Source: Hyphomicrobiales bacterium
GTDB taxonomy: Bacteria > Pseudomonadota > Alphaproteobacteria > Rhizobiales > JALURZ01
Direction of reading: 5' to 3'
DNA: 8,270 nt
Assembly (NCBI GenBank): GCA_027058735.1
Contig: JALURZ010000082.1
Coordinates: 7,573-15,842 of the forward strand
Position numbers and translations under genes: made by a program. This document shows positions 6,759-8,270 of this stretch, one piece after another (the stretch's first letter is position 1; the number at the start of each line of letters is the position of its first letter). A model generated the notes under the pieces. It was given only the letters and a program-made list of their open reading frames with translations, was not told where the DNA came from and searched no databases.

Positions 6759-8000
6759 TCAGGATTTGCCGTCGGGCCGGCAATAGCGGCGTGTGCGCCC
6801 GGTGGCGAACTTGCGCGCCAGTTCCTTCACAATGCCCGCCTGGCGCTCAAGCTCGCGGTCCGGCATGCGCGGATAGCACGGCAGGATGACCAGATCGTCA
6901 AGCGCACTGCGCGCGCAGGCGGGATCGAGATCGGGGCGCCCGGGCGGCGCATCGACCGTCTTGGAGCGCGAAAGCACCGCACTGCTGAACCCGTGCTTGC
7001 GCAACCCGTCAAGAAAGCCGGCCGGGTTTTCCGCCAGGATCGGATAGACCCAGTAGTTGTGTGTCGGGTTGTGCTGGGCCGGGAGAACCACGCTGCCGTC
7101 CAGCAGGTGGGTAAGTTTCCGGCCCGCGCGCGCATAATCGGACATGTCGCCGCGCTCGTGGCGCTCGATGCGCCTCCACATCAGCGCCAGCAGCGCGGCG
7201 GAAGGCTGGTAGCGCAATTTCCTGAACCCGGCCAGCCGGGCGACATTGCGCACACGATCGCCGACCGTGCTGTCGAAACTTCCCCCCGTCGCCTTGATGC
7301 GCCTGTTGATCAGCGCCATTGCCGGGCGGGTCAGAACGAGCTTGAAGGCGGCGAATTTCACCAGGCGCGCGGCCTGATCGCGCGCCGTCTGCCGGGGATA
7401 GGCCGCCTGAATGGCGCGCAGCTTTTCCAGAAACGCCTTGTCCCTTGCCCGCAACAGCGCGCCGCCCAGCGCCGTTGCGATTTTCAGCGGGCCGAAGCTG
7501 AACGCGGACAGATCGGCCAGGGGATGGCCCGCATAGGCGCGCCCGTCAAACGCCTGCGCGCAATCCTCGAAGACGAACAGGCCATGTTCGCGCGCGCACT
7601 CGAACACGGGCGCCACGTCAACGCGCGTTCCAAACAGGTGCGCCATGACGAACACCCTGGATCTTGGCGTGATCGCCTTCTTGAGCCCGTCCGGGCTCGG
7701 TGCCATGTGGTCGATATCCAGATCGACCGGCACCGGCTGCAGCCCGTGTTTCCTGGCGATATTGACCATGCCCCTGATATTGAGGGCGGAAAAGATCACC
7801 TCATCGCCCGGCTCAAGATCGAGCGCCTGCAAGACGAGGTCGAAACCGCTGCGCACCGAATAGGCGGCCATGGTCTCGCTGCCCGGCCAATAGGACTCAA
7901 GCGCCCCGAGAACCGCCTTGCGGCGCGAAGGAAAAACGGTCGCGATCAGCCCGGACAAAAGGTCGCGCCAGCCGATCCGAAGTTGCAACGGAGCCCACAT
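6759..8000 (-). CDS. DegT/DnrJ/EryC1/StrS-type PLP-dependent aminotransferase, atypical subgroup
   Basis: The 413-residue product has the aminotransferase fold type I signatures of the DegT family: SVRSGFDLVLQAL (48-60), GDEVIFSALNI (65-75), VFVMAHLFGTRVD (116-128), the PLP-contacting FEDCAQAFDG (144-153; D146 and Q149), and the Schiff-base Lys K173 in AFSFGPLKIATALGGA. Classical members have a motif like SFHPTKNL..GEGG and a GxNxRM segment; here the Lys loop is SFGPLKIATALGG and no GxNxRM is seen. Instead, residues about 200-290 form a long, strongly basic helical stretch (RLVKFAAFKLVLTRPAMALINRR). Classical members act on UDP- or dTDP-4-keto sugars, but these differences leave the substrate open. 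The ATG at 8000 is the only start before an in-frame stop; it lacks a clear Shine-Dalgarno sequence. It heads the minus-strand run with the Nudix and perhaps the antiporter genes. Confidence 0.9.
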   Translation of the reverse strand: MWAPLQLRIGWRDLLSGLIATVFPSRRKAVLGALESYWPGSETMAAYSVRSGFDLVLQALDLEPGDEVIFSALNIRGMVNIARKHGLQPVPVDLDIDHMAPSPDGLKKAITPRSRVFVMAHLFGTRVDVAPVFECAREHGLFVFEDCAQAFDGRAYAGHPLADLSAFSFGPLKIATALGGALLRARDKAFLEKLRAIQAAYPRQTARDQAARLVKFAAFKLVLTRPAMALINRRIKATGGSFDSTVGDRVRNVARLAGFRKLRYQPSAALLALMWRRIERHERGDMSDYARAGRKLTHLLDGSVVLPAQHNPTHNYWVYPILAENPAGFLDGLRKHGFSSAVLSRSKTVDAPPGRPDLDPACARSALDDLVILPCYPRMPDRELERQAGIVKELARKFATGRTRRYCRPDGKS

Positions 8001-8130
8001 GGGAATTAATCTGCATTGGCAAGTGAGAGTACAGCGCGACCCTAGACTGAATCAGACGCCGGTGCCAAGAGCGTTGCGGATGGCCGCGGGCGGGCCGCCG
8101 GTCGGGCGCAGGCGGCGCGGAACAAGCGCT

Positions 8131-8136
8131 GGAGGA
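8131..8136 (+). promoter_or_regulatory. Ribosome binding site for the terminal plus-strand gene
   Basis: GGAGGA is a strong Shine-Dalgarno sequence, but its spacing to the ATG at 8151 is 14 bases, longer than usual. No other ATG, GTG or TTG in this frame lies between it and 8151, which supports the chosen start. The rest of the 150-bp divergent gap (8001-8150) shows no promoter I could score with confidence. Confidence 0.45.
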
Positions 8137-8150
8137 ACGGGAAAACGATC

Positions 8151-8270
8151 ATGACGGCGAGCGCGCACGACAGAAACCACCCCACCTTGCTGCAGCGCTT
8201 CCAGATGCAGCGCAGGCGCCGCGTCAAGCGGTTCGGCAAGAATTTCATCCGCCGGCTCAATGACTTTATC
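8151..8270 (+). CDS. Unidentified basic protein, N-terminal 40 residues only, continues beyond window
   Basis: The frame opens with ATG at 8151 and runs to the window end without a stop. The visible 40 residues start MTASAHDRNHPTLLQRF and continue with a cluster of Arg and Lys (QRRRRVKRFGKNFIRR). Nearly all codons end in G or C, in line with the other genes here, and a GGAGGA lies upstream. It diverges from the aminotransferase gene with a 150-bp gap. I do not recognise the family: a basic amphipathic N-terminus before a catalytic domain would suit a membrane-associated transferase, but this is a guess. A competing minus-strand frame across 8042-8260 shares the same third-codon positions, so composition alone does not decide between them; the ribosome site favours this strand. 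Confidence 0.55.
   Translation, partial: MTASAHDRNHPTLLQRFQMQRRRRVKRFGKNFIRRLNDFI

Noticed and set aside
6729..8009. Plus-strand open frame of 426 codons opposite the aminotransferase, slightly longer than it
   Set aside because: It is the antisense shadow of a gene with clear PLP-enzyme motifs; its product is rich in Arg, Gln and Ala without recognisable domains, as expected for antisense frames in GC-rich DNA.
8042..8260. Minus-strand frame with one hydrophobic segment near the right edge
   Set aside because: It is Arg-rich, shows no domain, and competes with a plus-strand frame that has a GGAGGA site; both share third-codon positions, so this rejection is moderate, not firm.

Overview
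The window comes from a GC-rich genome whose codons mostly end in G or C. The gene content suggests an alphaproteobacterium: a BatA/DUF4159 gene beside a large membrane VWA-like gene, a Xi-class glutathionyl-hydroquinone reductase, and two CtrA-like TTAA-N7-TTAA boxes. No species can be named from the sequence. I see no rRNA, tRNA, CRISPR array, insertion sequence or phage gene.

Layout. (1) 1-3249, plus strand: the C-terminal part of a DUF4159 (BatA-type) membrane protein, followed 9 bp later by a 699-residue membrane protein with an intact MIDAS-type VWA motif and an amidotransferase-like domain without its catalytic Cys. The pair looks like the end of a MoxR/DUF58/BatA-type operon whose start lies upstream of the window. 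(2) 3250-3376: an AT-rich gap between convergent genes, filled with nested inverted repeats and two CtrA-like boxes. (3) 3377-3889, minus strand: a GNAT N-acetyltransferase. (4) 3890-4207: a 318-bp divergent intergenic region with an imperfect palindrome on the GNAT side and a good sigma70-type promoter facing the next gene. (5) 4208-5242, plus strand: a glutathionyl-hydroquinone reductase whose last codons overlap the end of the next gene, tail to tail. (6) 8000 down to 5184, minus strand: a likely co-transcribed run of DegT-type aminotransferase, Nudix hydrolase and CaCA-family sodium/calcium antiporter. (7) 8151 to the window end, plus strand: the start of an unidentified basic protein, divergent from the aminotransferase.

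How the genes fit together. Genes 1 and 2 very probably work together in the cell envelope, because both are predicted to expose large domains to the periplasm and appear translationally coupled. The GNAT, reductase, antiporter and Nudix genes look like independent housekeeping or stress functions. The aminotransferase and the Nudix gene are adjacent (20 bp), but no shared pathway can be read from the sequence. Nothing here is clearly a new defence or mobile system. The most interesting points are the structured, CtrA-box-bearing gap between convergent genes and the poorly characterised DUF4159/VWA pair.
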